DNA of 64,000 nucleotides from Leptospira sp. 96542 (GCA_029310945.1 JARJFC010000003.1:119743-183742), one strand, 5' to 3'; counted from the stretch's first letter, positions 17,953 through 27,814 are shown. Program-made: numbers and translations. The notes: a model not told the origin generated them from the sequence alone.

Positions 17953-18582
17953 ATGTTTGTACCCTTCATTCGCACCATTTTTGCATTTGTATTTGTTATA
18001 TTTTTAATCTCTTGCCAGACTCTGGGAGAGAATACAACAACCAGTGAACCAGGGGAGGTCTCCGAATCGGACCTTTTACCTCCACCAGGGGGAGAAGGTG
18101 AGGAGATTTTGGATGAAACGGGGGAAGTCGTTATCAATTCAACGAAGGAACTTCCCTTCTTTCAAAAAAAATCAGATTCACCGTCAGAACTCTTCCGGGT
18201 TTATCTTGCTTCTGATCGTTATATGGTTCGGCAAATCCGTGCGACCGACAAAATCAAAAGGAAACCTGACTTGGGTGCTGATGAATTGTCAAAAGAGGAA
18301 ATGAAAAAGTTTGATCTCTTAAACTTTGTGGATGATGGTATCATTTCCATCGGACTGAACGGTGTGACAGGTAAATTGGAAAGTATTGCTTTTGACAGAA
18401 GGGTTCCTCGGATCAACGACATTGCAAAAATCATCCAAAATGATGCCTCACGTTTCAATTATGAACACCTCTCCAAAGATGGAACCCCGCTCGTGACGAG
18501 GTTTACAATTAGTTACCAAATTCGAATGTATCCCAATAAAACTCGGGACGAAATCAAACAGATGTTACAGAAGAAGAAATAA
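17953..18582 (+). CDS. Putative lipoprotein of unknown function
   Basis: A 209-residue protein with a signal peptide ending VIFLISC (Cys21), a good lipobox. A Pro/Gly/Glu-rich, probably disordered stretch follows to about residue 70, then a compact alpha/beta region at about 75-205. I do not recognise the fold; the segment SIGLNGVTGKLESIAFDRRVP suggests beta strands and the end is basic. It starts 47 bases after mgtE on the same strand and may share its transcript. The downstream LEA-like gene is convergent, two bases away. Confidence 0.65.
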   Translation: MFVPFIRTIFAFVFVIFLISCQTLGENTTTSEPGEVSESDLLPPPGGEGEEILDETGEVVINSTKELPFFQKKSDSPSELFRVYLASDRYMVRQIRATDKIKRKPDLGADELSKEEMKKFDLLNFVDDGIISIGLNGVTGKLESIAFDRRVPRINDIAKIIQNDASRFNYEHLSKDGTPLVTRFTISYQIRMYPNKTRDEIKQMLQKKK

Positions 18583-18584
18583 AT

Positions 18585-19556
18585 TTACCATTTGAAGTTG
18601 CCCTTTTTTTCATAGGAAAAAGGGATTTGTTCTTTTAAGTTGGGTACGTTAAAAGATGAACTTCCTTTTAAATCAAAATTGGCAGTATGGGATTGGATTG
18701 TTTTGTATAAAGCCGAGCTTATGTTTGCTACAGGGAATTTTGTACTCACTTTGACTGTGGAAGTTTTGCCTGAATTTATGATTTCCTTAGGGCTTCCGTT
18801 CAAAAAATTTTCTCCTGCCAGTTTTAAATCATAACCAAGGTTAGATAAATTTAAGTCAGCTGCTGCTTTGTTTGCAAAAACAAAATCAAATTCTGTATTT
18901 AAGTTGAGGTTTAAACCAGTTAGGCCTGCTTCCGCTGCCGAAGTGACTGATTGTTTTTTTTGACTGAGTAACCCATCCAAAAAACCAATGGCCGTATTTG
19001 TTAGAGATTCTGAATTGGCATTTTTCATAATTTCTTCTTTGTTTGGCAAAACCACTTTAAAATTTTTGATTTCCACATCAGGTAATACGGCTGGAATTTC
19101 CTTTTTTTTCACAAAAGGAAAACTCACCGAATCTTTGCCGAGTAATTGCCATTCTTTCGGAATGGGAACTTTCATCGTACCTTCCGAACTCACTTCAAGC
19201 ATTGGTTTGTCTGGAAATTTTTTGTATAAATTGTACAAATCAGAATATTTGAATTTTACTTCAATGGGAAGTTGTTTGGTTTTTTTGGCTTCGATGGCTC
19301 CCAAATCGGTTTTGAGGTGGGTAAGCTTCATACCTTCTATTTTTAAATCCATTTCTAAAATGGAAGATGGTAAGGAGATAGGATAGGGATTTTCTACCGA
19401 AGTATTTGCGAGAAGGGTGATGTCAGTGAGTGTGATACTTTTGATTGTTAAAGATTCAAACTCAAATTCGGGGGCTGGTATTTTATCCTGCAAAACACCT
19501 AACATGGCACAGTTGAAAAATAAAATGAGCGGAAGAAGGGTGGATACTAATTTCAT
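18585..19556 (-). CDS. LEA14/WHy-type lipoprotein
   Basis: A 323-residue protein. From the ATG at 19556 the signal reads MKLVSTLLPLILFFNC, a typical Leptospira lipobox with Cys16. The mature part has repeated beta segments: FESLTIKSITLTDITLLANTS followed by VENPYPISLP, the hydrophobic-strand plus N-P pattern of Water-stress/Hypersensitive-response (LEA14-like) domains, and a second similar unit near the C-terminus. Such domains are envelope or stress proteins of unclear role. The start at 19556 has AAGGA eight bases upstream and avoids overlap with xth; a longer reading begins at 19592. It is downstream of xth in the same direction. Confidence 0.72.
   Translation of the reverse strand: MKLVSTLLPLILFFNCAMLGVLQDKIPAPEFEFESLTIKSITLTDITLLANTSVENPYPISLPSSILEMDLKIEGMKLTHLKTDLGAIEAKKTKQLPIEVKFKYSDLYNLYKKFPDKPMLEVSSEGTMKVPIPKEWQLLGKDSVSFPFVKKKEIPAVLPDVEIKNFKVVLPNKEEIMKNANSESLTNTAIGFLDGLLSQKKQSVTSAAEAGLTGLNLNLNTEFDFVFANKAAADLNLSNLGYDLKLAGENFLNGSPKEIINSGKTSTVKVSTKFPVANISSALYKTIQSHTANFDLKGSSSFNVPNLKEQIPFSYEKKGNFKW
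18601..18624. repeat. Inverted repeat near the convergent lipoprotein ends
   Basis: CCCTTTTT and AAAAAGGG are complementary eight-base arms around an eight-base loop. They lie 19 bases after the stop of the plus-strand lipoprotein gene, inside the coding end of the LEA-like gene. It could terminate or stabilise the plus-strand transcript, but there is no T-run after the stem, so this is only a possibility. Confidence 0.25.
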
Positions 19557-19588
19557 GGAAAGAATCCTTTGTGTAAAATTAAACCTTG

Positions 19589-20362
19589 TCAAGTGATTTG
19601 GAGGGATAAAACAACAGGTGCATGGTCTGAAAGTACAGGTTCATTCGAAATGTACATTTCTTCGATTTTGTCAATTTGTTTTGTTTGGATGAAAAAATAA
19701 TCTATCCTCCAACCTTTGTTGTTTTTTCTGGCTTGGAATCTATATGTCCACCACGAATAAACATCTTTTAGGTCGGGGTAGAATGTTCGAAAACAATCGG
19801 CAAATCCTTGTGATAAAAATTTGTCCATCCAAGCTCTTTCCTCGGGTAAAAAACCACTATTTTTTATATTGCCTTTGGGATTGTGAATGTCTTTTTCCGT
19901 ATGGGCAATGTTCACATCACCACAGATAATGAGGGGTTTTTTCTTTTTTGCGAAAGGAACCACTAGTTTCAAAAAGGCATCTAAAAATTTATATTTTATC
20001 TTTTGCCTTTCGTCCCCGCTCGTGCCAGAAGGAAAGTAGAGGTTCCAGAGTGTAAAATTAGAAAATTCTAAAAATATGGATCTGCCTTCTGATTTAAAAA
20101 TCCCTCCGCCAAATCCAGATTCAAAAGATTTTGCTTCCTGTTTTGAAACGACAGCAGTGCCACTGTATCCTGGTTTTTCTGCCAAACAAGTATAAATGTA
20201 GCGAAAACCCAGACGATTCCACTCTTCATGACGGATTTCGCTTTCCGGAGCTTTTGTTTCTTGGAAACAAATAATATCAGGATTTTCATGGCGAATATAA
20301 TCGAATAAACCTTTCGAAATGCTGGATCTGATACCGTTACAATTGAGACTAATGACTTTCAT
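19589..20362 (-). CDS. xth: Exodeoxyribonuclease III
   Basis: AP endonuclease and 3'-5' exonuclease of base-excision repair, 257 residues. Endonuclease/exonuclease/phosphatase motifs are in order: MKVISLNCNGIRS at the N-terminus (metal-site Asn), CFQETKAPESEI (metal Glu), a WNLYFPSG strand, CGDVNIAHTEKDI (catalytic Asp/Asn), WTYRFQARKNNKGWRIDYFF, and SDHAPVV (catalytic His pair partner). Length fits ExoA/Xth. It is divergent from the adenylate cyclase gene with 50 bases between starts. Confidence 0.94.
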   Translation of the reverse strand: MKVISLNCNGIRSSISKGLFDYIRHENPDIICFQETKAPESEIRHEEWNRLGFRYIYTCLAEKPGYSGTAVVSKQEAKSFESGFGGGIFKSEGRSIFLEFSNFTLWNLYFPSGTSGDERQKIKYKFLDAFLKLVVPFAKKKKPLIICGDVNIAHTEKDIHNPKGNIKNSGFLPEERAWMDKFLSQGFADCFRTFYPDLKDVYSWWTYRFQARKNNKGWRIDYFFIQTKQIDKIEEMYISNEPVLSDHAPVVLSLQIT

Positions 20363-20412
20363 TTAGAAATCGAATCCATCCTATCCGAAATTTAGTCGAT
20401 ATTAAAAAAGAT

Positions 20413-23166
20413 ATGTTAGAAATTTCTTCAGAAATCCCTTTTTTGGATATGAGTTCCATTCAATTCTTAGTTTGGAATGGGGACAAGGACAGTCTGAACC
20501 ATTGGGATTGGACGCAAGGAGAATACGCTTTCCTACAAATCAAAAAGCCAATGGAAGTCTGGGAACTGCGATTTGGATCACCCATTTGGGGTTTGGATTC
20601 CTCCATTCCAAGGATTGAATTTCCTTTTTTTTCTGAATCTGATTATGGATCGACAATACATCTCATCAAACATTGGAAGGAAAATTTACAAAATAAAACC
20701 ATAACTATTTTTATAGAAGAATCATACCTACTTTGCGCGAAATATTTGTTTGCTGTGATCCAAAAAATTGGCAATTTAGAAAAGCCAAAAATGGATATTG
20801 TAAATGAATTTTCACTCACTGATGAGTGGAAGGAAAAATTTTTATCCATTGATTTTCAAAAAAAATACAGAGAATACCAAATCCAAAAGAATGGAATCAT
20901 TTATCCTCCGCTTGTTCGCATTGATAAAGATTTCGTTTTCCATTTTCCAAATGAGTCTGGTGTTTCGAAAAATCTAAATTCTGAAGATTCCAATCAATCG
21001 ACAGAAATCAAACTAGATGATTCGACAGAAACAACAGAACTCCTGATAGACGAAAAACAAAAAGAAATTCCGAGTGTAGAAGAAAACGAATCTTTAAATT
21101 CAGCAAAAAAAACTGAATCTGTCGAAGAAACGGTTTCGGAAGCAAAAATTGATAATGAAAACATAGAGTTAGATACTTCATCTAAAACAAAATTTTCACT
21201 ACAATTCAAACTGATGGTTGTGATTAGTTTGCTTTTCGCACTTTCTGTTTCTGCCATTATTTACTTTGCTTCTGATTTTTTTAAGAAGTCCATCGAACTT
21301 CAGTTACTTGGAAATAACTTGAGAATGACGGAGATTGTTGGTTCCAAGGTAAATACTGATATTTTAGGAGTTGTGGAAAAGGGAAGGCAAATCGCAATCA
21401 CTCTCACCACACAAGGGTTGCCTGAATCGGAAAGAAATCTCTTGTTACGCAATTTATTTCAGAACGATAAAGAATTTATATATTTAGGAATTTTCGAAAA
21501 TAGATCCAATCAATTGATTAAAAAGAAGGAAGTGTTTAACGAGGAAGAGTTAAAACTAAGTGCTGTTACGGAAGAAGATTTTCATAATATGATCAACCGA
21601 AACAAAGATTTACTAGCTGATGCTTTTAGTGGTCAACCTGTACTTTTTAATTCAAGCCCTGGGTTCCAAGAACCATCCTTTGCCATCGCCATTCCTACAA
21701 CGGAAAATGGGGAACTAGATAATGTTCTAGTGATGGTGGTTAAACTAAGTAAGATTATTTCTGCATTTTCAAAAGAACAAGCAGGGATTGAAACCACGTT
21801 TATGGTCAATGGTTCAGGGATTGTCATTGCTCATCCAACAGAAAACTTAATTCTCGCAGCCACAGATTTATCCAATATGGTCGTCGTAAAAACAATGCTT
21901 ACAAGCAATACGAGTAACGGCCAAACTTCCTATAAAGATGAAGAATTGGGTGGGGTGTATTTGGGTTCCTATAAAAAGATCGGTTTTGCCAATGCGGGAA
22001 TCATATCCATTGTTTCGGAAGATGTGGCCTATGCTGACGTTTATAGAAGCCAAAAAATCAATTTATACATTGCGGGCATCGGGTTATGTTCGGCACTTAT
22101 ATTTGTATTTTTATTTTCCAAAACAATTACGAAACCCGTTTTGCAACTGTTATCTGCAACGCTTGAAATCGCCAAAGGAAATTTTAAGATTGGTATCAAA
22201 CCTACCACTCAAGATGAGGTGGGGCTTCTCACTCGGTATTTCATTGATATGGGCAAAGGATTAGAAGAAAGGGAAAAAGTAAAAAATATTCTGGGTAGTA
22301 TGATTGATCCTGTTGTGGTACAGGAGGCGATGGTGGATCTACAAGCCTTGAAACGAGGATCTGAAACTTTGATCACCGCATTTTTTTCTGATGTGGCTGG
22401 GTTTTCAACCATTTCTGAACAATTAAAATCTGCTGATTTGGCTGCATTACTCAACGAATATCTATCTGCCATGACTCTTATCTTAAAAAAACATGAAGGT
22501 GTTTTGGATAAATACATTGGGGATGCCATTGTTGGTATCTTCAACGCTCCTGTTTCTGTTTTGGATCATGAATTAAAAGCTGCCCGAGCAAGTGCGGAGA
22601 TGATACTGAAACTTAACGATCTCAGAGAGTATTGGACAAGGAACAATTTGTATTCGAAAGAAGCCCAAACTATGGATGCAAGGATTGGTCTTAACTCAGG
22701 ACTTGCAAAGGTAGGTTTTATGGGAACAGATGCTTTGGCTTCTTACACCATGATGGGTGACACTGTGAACTTGGCCGCCCGGTTGGAAGCGGCGGGTAAG
22801 GATTATGGAGTGAATGTCCTTGTTACAGATCCCATTCGGGATAAAATCCAAGACGAAATGAGCACTCGTTATTTGGATTTGGTTCGGGTAAAAGGAAAAA
22901 ATGAACCAGTGAAAATTCATGAACTCATTGGTTTTAAGTCAATGTTGGAGCAGAATATTCTTGAAAGTGCCACTCTTTATGAGGAAGGATTCAGTTTTTA
23001 TCTAAACCAAAATTGGGAGAAGGCTATCCAATCATTTAAAAATGCCGAAAAAACTAAGGGGCGAAAAGATAAAGCCTGTGCAATGTTAATCGAACGTTGC
23101 GAGGAATATAAACTAGATTCTCCTGGGAAAAATTGGGATGGTGTGTTTACAAGAACACATAAATGA
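20413..23166 (+). CDS. Class III adenylate cyclase with periplasmic sensor
   Basis: Membrane signalling enzyme of 917 residues predicted to make cAMP. Order: an unrecognised soluble domain (1-175), an acidic Ser/Thr/Glu linker (180-260), membrane helix (about 266-286), a Cache-like periplasmic domain (290-548), a second helix (550-572), HAMP (572-625) and a cyclase domain (about 645-835). The cyclase keeps both metal Asp residues (FFSDVAGFS and YIGDAIVGIF), the ATP-selecting Lys in DKYIGD and the Thr in SYTMMGDTVNLAARLE, which fits adenylate rather than guanylate specificity. A short TPR-like tail ends it. The stop overlaps the ATG of the FecR gene by four bases (ATGA), so they are co-translated. 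Confidence 0.88.
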   Translation: MLEISSEIPFLDMSSIQFLVWNGDKDSLNHWDWTQGEYAFLQIKKPMEVWELRFGSPIWGLDSSIPRIEFPFFSESDYGSTIHLIKHWKENLQNKTITIFIEESYLLCAKYLFAVIQKIGNLEKPKMDIVNEFSLTDEWKEKFLSIDFQKKYREYQIQKNGIIYPPLVRIDKDFVFHFPNESGVSKNLNSEDSNQSTEIKLDDSTETTELLIDEKQKEIPSVEENESLNSAKKTESVEETVSEAKIDNENIELDTSSKTKFSLQFKLMVVISLLFALSVSAIIYFASDFFKKSIELQLLGNNLRMTEIVGSKVNTDILGVVEKGRQIAITLTTQGLPESERNLLLRNLFQNDKEFIYLGIFENRSNQLIKKKEVFNEEELKLSAVTEEDFHNMINRNKDLLADAFSGQPVLFNSSPGFQEPSFAIAIPTTENGELDNVLVMVVKLSKIISAFSKEQAGIETTFMVNGSGIVIAHPTENLILAATDLSNMVVVKTMLTSNTSNGQTSYKDEELGGVYLGSYKKIGFANAGIISIVSEDVAYADVYRSQKINLYIAGIGLCSALIFVFLFSKTITKPVLQLLSATLEIAKGNFKIGIKPTTQDEVGLLTRYFIDMGKGLEEREKVKNILGSMIDPVVVQEAMVDLQALKRGSETLITAFFSDVAGFSTISEQLKSADLAALLNEYLSAMTLILKKHEGVLDKYIGDAIVGIFNAPVSVLDHELKAARASAEMILKLNDLREYWTRNNLYSKEAQTMDARIGLNSGLAKVGFMGTDALASYTMMGDTVNLAARLEAAGKDYGVNVLVTDPIRDKIQDEMSTRYLDLVRVKGKNEPVKIHELIGFKSMLEQNILESATLYEEGFSFYLNQNWEKAIQSFKNAEKTKGRKDKACAMLIERCEEYKLDSPGKNWDGVFTRTHK

Positions 23167-25295
23167 TAATGCGATTATTTAACGAAACAAAATTTGTAAT
23201 TCCATTCTTTTTGTTTCTTATATTCGTACTATCTAGTTTGTTATATTATACAATTAATGAACGAAGAAATGCATCCGATCATCCTACCATTGGTGTGATT
23301 ACATTCAAAAATAAAACAGTACTCCGAAAATTCAACGATGGTGTTGTTTGGGACTCCATCGAATCTAAGGCAGAAGTTAAAAATAGGGATACAATCCGTA
23401 CGGAAGGACTTTCTGATGCAGTACTCACCCTGAACGATGGAACAAAAATCAATATAGCCGAAAATTCCATGATTCTACTTGATATTTCAAATAAAAATAT
23501 AAATATCAATTTTGCTTATGGATCTTTTCAGGCTGCAAGAGAAGGATCTCTTAGTGGTGATCTGAAAATGAATATCACCGCTGGAGATAAAACTGTCGAA
23601 GTAGGAAAGGGTGATATCAAACTTGATAAAACAAAATCGGAATTGAATATAAAAGTGGGTGAAGGGGAAGCAAAAATTTCTTCCAATGGTTTAGAAGAAA
23701 CAGTCGGAAAGGATCAAGTTGCTAGTGTTTCAGATGCAGGAATGCAAATCTCAAAACCAATCTTTAACCTCAAAAACCCAGAAGATAAAAAAAATATTCT
23801 CACAAATAAAAATACTGAATCTGTTCGATTTGTCATTAGCGGTGTTAGTGGCAAACTCATAAACCAAACAAACCCAGTTCTCGAAGTTTCTCTTTTCCCT
23901 GATTTTACAAAAACTGTGGTTAAAGAAAAATTAAAATCAGAAACACTCACCAAAACATTAAACGAAGGTTCGTATTATTGGCGAGTTGTTTATGACGATA
24001 CAAATTCCAAAAGAAAACTCTCAACAGAAATTGGAAGATTTCGTATACTGAGTGACCCTCCACTCAAAATTTTAACGCCCAAAGAAGGCGAGGTTTTTTC
24101 TTACACAGCAGATTCGCCAGTTGTACGTATTTCTTGGAGCCCTCTCGATTTATATTCATCATATACGGTTACTCTTGCACGTGACAATTCATTAAGTTTA
24201 GAAAAACAAACAAAACAAACTCAAGGTCAATCGATCGCTTTTGATGGCCTAAAAGAAGGTACTTATTTTTACAAAATAGAGGCAAATTCGAATATTCGGG
24301 ATATTGAATCTAAGAAATCGTCGGTATCCAAATTTATTTTATCAAAAAAATTAAATTCTGATCCACCTGAACTTTTAGAACCATCGAATGGTAAATCTTT
24401 TACGGAAGAACAAACCAATGCCAAAATGTTCTTTTCATGGAAAGATAATAGAGATTTTGAAAATTTTAAATTAGAAGTCAGTTCGGATTCATCCTTTCAA
24501 AACCCGATAATCACAGAAAATTCAAAATCAAATTTTTTAAAAATAACAAAGGGTTTTAAGCCAGGCACTTATTTTTGGAGAGTTTTCGGGTTTTTAAACG
24601 GAAAATCGGAGTTAGTTTCAAAACCATTTCAGTTTGCTGTCGTACTCCGAGAGGAGTTGAGTTTGTTGTCTCCAACAAATGGTTTTGATGTCGAAACGAA
24701 TGAGAGTTCTCCCGTTATTTTAAAATGGAAAAAATTATCAAATACGAATGAATACACGATTGAAATTTCTAAATCTAAAGACTTTCAAAATTCGGTTGTT
24801 AAAGAAAATGTAAATACCACCTATTTCGAATTCCAAAGTAAAGTTTTTGGACGTTATTTTTGGCGAGTTCGATCAGATCAAACGAATGAGGAAATTGTGA
24901 GTGAAGTGAGGAATTTCCAATTAATTTCCAATATGGAATCTCCTGTTTTGATTTCGCCTGAACGGAACGAAACAGTTGATCTGGTTTCAAAAAATTTTAT
25001 TTCCTTTGTTTGGAAACCCACTCGGGATGCACTCAGTTATCGTTTAAAAATATTTGATGTTTCGGGTATCAAAGAAAAACAGATTTTGAATGAGAAAGTT
25101 TCTACAACCAAATATACGTTTAGTGATATACAAAAACTCAATGTCGGAAGGTTCCGTTGGGAGGTTTCCAGTTTGTATAGAACTCCAGACGGTAATGAAA
25201 AGGAATCAAACTCAACTAGAATGGATTTTTTTATTTCTATACCAACTCTCAAAAGCCCAAAGATTTTAACTCCAGGAACCATTTATGTGGAATAA
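23163..25295 (+). CDS. FecR-domain protein with Fn3-like repeats
   Basis: A 710-residue protein with an N-terminal membrane helix (about 9-30) and an extracytoplasmic remainder. A FecR domain lies at about 45-190 (RDTIRTEGLSDAVLTL, GTKINIAENS, GSFQAAR). Five beta-sandwich repeats follow, each closing with a similar strand: GSYYWRVV, GTYFYKIE, GTYFWRVF, GRYFWRVR and GRFRWEVS. These look like Fn3-type modules. No TonB box or sigma factor is near, so this is not a classical FecIRA system; a role as a periplasmic scaffold or ligand-binding partner of the cyclase is inferred from the ATGA overlap. It overlaps the next gene by 11 bases. Confidence 0.78.
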   Translation: MIMRLFNETKFVIPFFLFLIFVLSSLLYYTINERRNASDHPTIGVITFKNKTVLRKFNDGVVWDSIESKAEVKNRDTIRTEGLSDAVLTLNDGTKINIAENSMILLDISNKNININFAYGSFQAAREGSLSGDLKMNITAGDKTVEVGKGDIKLDKTKSELNIKVGEGEAKISSNGLEETVGKDQVASVSDAGMQISKPIFNLKNPEDKKNILTNKNTESVRFVISGVSGKLINQTNPVLEVSLFPDFTKTVVKEKLKSETLTKTLNEGSYYWRVVYDDTNSKRKLSTEIGRFRILSDPPLKILTPKEGEVFSYTADSPVVRISWSPLDLYSSYTVTLARDNSLSLEKQTKQTQGQSIAFDGLKEGTYFYKIEANSNIRDIESKKSSVSKFILSKKLNSDPPELLEPSNGKSFTEEQTNAKMFFSWKDNRDFENFKLEVSSDSSFQNPIITENSKSNFLKITKGFKPGTYFWRVFGFLNGKSELVSKPFQFAVVLREELSLLSPTNGFDVETNESSPVILKWKKLSNTNEYTIEISKSKDFQNSVVKENVNTTYFEFQSKVFGRYFWRVRSDQTNEEIVSEVRNFQLISNMESPVLISPERNETVDLVSKNFISFVWKPTRDALSYRLKIFDVSGIKEKQILNEKVSTTKYTFSDIQKLNVGRFRWEVSSLYRTPDGNEKESNSTRMDFFISIPTLKSPKILTPGTIYVE

Positions 25296-26481
25296 AAAGT
25301 TAATTTCTTTTTTGATTTTTATTTCGATCATTTTTTTGGGGAATCTTTCTTTAGTGGCAGAGCCGACGAGTTTGGATGAACCTACCACATACCAATTGAA
25401 ATGGATGGAGGTAGAGGGAGCCTCTGGTTATGCGATTGAAATTCGAAATTCCAATGGTTATATGGTTGTTTCCGAAAGAGTTGATAAAACAAGTTTTGAC
25501 TTGGTGAATTTTACATCTGGGGCATACGAACACCGAGTAGCGGTCGTTAATAAACTGGGAAAGGTTGGTTCTTTTTCTGAATGGGTGAAGTTTGAGGTAG
25601 TTGTTTCAAAAATTCCTAGTTTAACAAAAAATTCGGTGTATTCTGTTTCAAAAGAAGAGAAGGAAAAAGTTCTTTTGCTCGAAGGTAATGATTTTATCCA
25701 CCCGATGAAAGTTTTTATGATCGCTAGTGGCAAAAAAATCCAAGCAAAATCTGTAGTGGTTGAATCAGGTAAAATTGCAAAGGCAACCTTTTCAATCGAC
25801 GCAACCACAGATACAGGAATTTATGATTTGGTTTTGGAAAATCCTCGGAAAAAAACACTTACCGCCAAACAACGCGTCGTATTATCAGACTCAAAAGAGA
25901 AAGCCGACCGTTTTGCGAAAAGGCAAGAAAAAGTTTTGAATAAAGAGATTCCAGAAGATTATTATACAACACCATACTGGTCAACACTTTGGAGATCGAG
26001 CCTTATTCCCGGTTGGGGTCAAAAATATATAGATGGTAAAGATTGGAAACTTTATGTTTATCCTTTGGTGGCAATTGGTGTGGGAGCATTGTATGCAAAT
26101 TCGTATCAAAAATTTTTAAGTGCCAGATCAAATTATGAATCAAGTGTTCTTTTGGGGTTATTTCTCGCCAATGAACCAAGTGCTCAGGCGGTTTGGCTTG
26201 TCAATCGTAATGCTGCAGAAAGTAGTTTTAATTCCGCAAAACAAGAGTTACAGACTTTGCAAATCGGCGCGGGAGTTCTTGGTATTTTTTTAGCTTATAA
26301 TATTTTGGATTCGTATTTTTCCGCCAAACGCAATGTTGCCTCCAACCAACTGGAATTTCCGATTTTTGAAGATTCCAAACAAGTCCGCACTCGTGTTTCT
26401 GCTGACCTTCCTCAATTTGGGCTTTCTATGAATCGAAATATTGGAAGCCGATATGAATTGGAATTCTTTTATAATTACTGA
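25285..26481 (+). CDS. Fn3-like / DUF5683-like membrane protein
   Basis: A 398-residue protein. A signal peptide or anchor (5-25) leads to one Fn3-like module (about 35-110) closing with GAYEHRVAVVNKLGKVG, then an IPT/TIG-like stretch (115-205), and a C-terminal membrane region starting LWRSSLIPGWGQKYIDG, which is the hallmark of DUF5683-type proteins, with two further hydrophobic helices (about 255-275 and 330-350). The function of DUF5683 is unknown. Its 5' end overlaps the FecR gene by 11 bases, so cyclase, FecR protein and this protein form one operon and plausibly one complex. Confidence 0.72.
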   Translation: MWNKKLISFLIFISIIFLGNLSLVAEPTSLDEPTTYQLKWMEVEGASGYAIEIRNSNGYMVVSERVDKTSFDLVNFTSGAYEHRVAVVNKLGKVGSFSEWVKFEVVVSKIPSLTKNSVYSVSKEEKEKVLLLEGNDFIHPMKVFMIASGKKIQAKSVVVESGKIAKATFSIDATTDTGIYDLVLENPRKKTLTAKQRVVLSDSKEKADRFAKRQEKVLNKEIPEDYYTTPYWSTLWRSSLIPGWGQKYIDGKDWKLYVYPLVAIGVGALYANSYQKFLSARSNYESSVLLGLFLANEPSAQAVWLVNRNAAESSFNSAKQELQTLQIGAGVLGIFLAYNILDSYFSAKRNVASNQLEFPIFEDSKQVRTRVSADLPQFGLSMNRNIGSRYELEFFYNY

Positions 26482-26524
26482 CAAAAAGCTTGTTTGAGAT
26501 GGGGGTTTGGGTTTTTCTGATTTT

Positions 26525-27814
26525 ATGCCCATTCCCATTCTCATTTGCGATAAAAATTCAGATTTGCCTTACAAACGGTTTTTAGGCAACGCGAAAGAGG
26601 ATCTAAGTACCGCCACAGTTGCTGTTTTGCCCATACTCGAGGCAGTTGAAAAACGAGGGGATGAGGCCATCCGAGAATTCACCAAAAAATTCGATGGGAT
26701 TGATTTAGAGACCCTTACACTCCGTCCAAATGATTTAAAAACCAATGTACCTGAGTCTGTGAAAGAAGCATTCCTTCGTGCGAAGACAAATATCGAAACC
26801 TTTCATTTGGCTCAAAAACGTGAATCTTGGTCAACCACCGTGGACGGAAATCGTTTGGGAGTGAAATACACACCCATCCCATCCCTCGCTGTGTATGCCC
26901 CTGGAGGGAAGGCCTTATATCCTTCGAGTGTGCTTATGGGTGTGATCCCGGCAAAGATCGCAGGGGTAAAGGACATCCAACTTGTGACACCACCACAAAA
27001 AGGGGGATTGCCTGATATTCTTATCTGGCTCTGTCAAATTTTAGAAGTGGACAGGATTGTCACCGTGGGGGGAGCCCAAGGCATTGCCGCCTGCGCTTAT
27101 GGAACCAAAACCATTCCTAAATCTGAATTCATTGTAGGTCCAGGTAATTCTTATGTTGCCGCAGCTAAGTCTTATTTGGCGGGCATCGGTCTTATTGGGA
27201 TTGATAGTCCTGCAGGACCCAGTGAAGTTTGTATCATTGCCGATGAACAAGCGAACCCACGTTGGCTTGCTTGCGATATGCTCTCACAAGCAGAACATGG
27301 CGAAGATTCGTCAGCCATTCTACTCACAACAAGTGAAAGTTTGGCGAATGATGTGAGTAAAGAACTTGAACAAGCGTTTATAGATAGGCCAAAACGTTTG
27401 GATATGAAAAAAAATGCAATTTATCAAAATTCTGCCATTTTGGTTTTTCCGACTATTGAAGATTGTATTTGGTTTTCAAACGAACTTGCGCCCGAACACT
27501 TAGAAATCCAAACAACAAAAAATGAATTTGTTTTTGAACGGATATTACATGCAGGGAGTGTGTTTTTAGGACCCTATTCGCCGGTGGCAATGGGTGATTA
27601 TATTTCTGGTACCAATCATATTTTACCCACAGCTAGGGGTGGACGAATTTATAGTTCCCTCGGAGTTGATACCTTTCTAAAACGAGTTACTTTCCAAGAG
27701 GTAACCAGAGAATCACTTAAAAATCTTTATCCTTATGTAAAACTTATGTCAGAATTGGAAGGGTTGGATGAAGAGCATGGAACGAGTGTTAAAGTTCGTT
27801 ATGAGGAGTCGTAA
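26525..27814 (+). CDS. hisD: Histidinol dehydrogenase
   Basis: Zn2+-dependent enzyme that oxidises histidinol to histidine in two NAD+ steps. The 429-residue protein has the expected motifs: YAPGGKALYPSSVLMG, GPGNSYVAAAK, the AEHGEDSSAIL segment with metal ligands, and SGTNHILPTARGGR with SSLGVDTF near the end. The ATG at 26525 is preferred; an in-frame TTG at 26507 would add six residues. Ribosome-site evidence is weak (a GGGGG run 20 bases upstream). It lies 43 bases after the DUF5683 gene and nine before panC, so it may be the first gene of a hisD-panC-mfd unit. hisC lies 25 kb away, showing that histidine genes are scattered. Confidence 0.95.
   Translation: MPIPILICDKNSDLPYKRFLGNAKEDLSTATVAVLPILEAVEKRGDEAIREFTKKFDGIDLETLTLRPNDLKTNVPESVKEAFLRAKTNIETFHLAQKRESWSTTVDGNRLGVKYTPIPSLAVYAPGGKALYPSSVLMGVIPAKIAGVKDIQLVTPPQKGGLPDILIWLCQILEVDRIVTVGGAQGIAACAYGTKTIPKSEFIVGPGNSYVAAAKSYLAGIGLIGIDSPAGPSEVCIIADEQANPRWLACDMLSQAEHGEDSSAILLTTSESLANDVSKELEQAFIDRPKRLDMKKNAIYQNSAILVFPTIEDCIWFSNELAPEHLEIQTTKNEFVFERILHAGSVFLGPYSPVAMGDYISGTNHILPTARGGRIYSSLGVDTFLKRVTFQEVTRESLKNLYPYVKLMSELEGLDEEHGTSVKVRYEES

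Noticed and set aside
23163..25295. Classical FecIRA iron-signalling locus
   Set aside because: No ECF sigma factor or TonB receptor is near; the FecR domain is joined to Fn3-like repeats and a cyclase.
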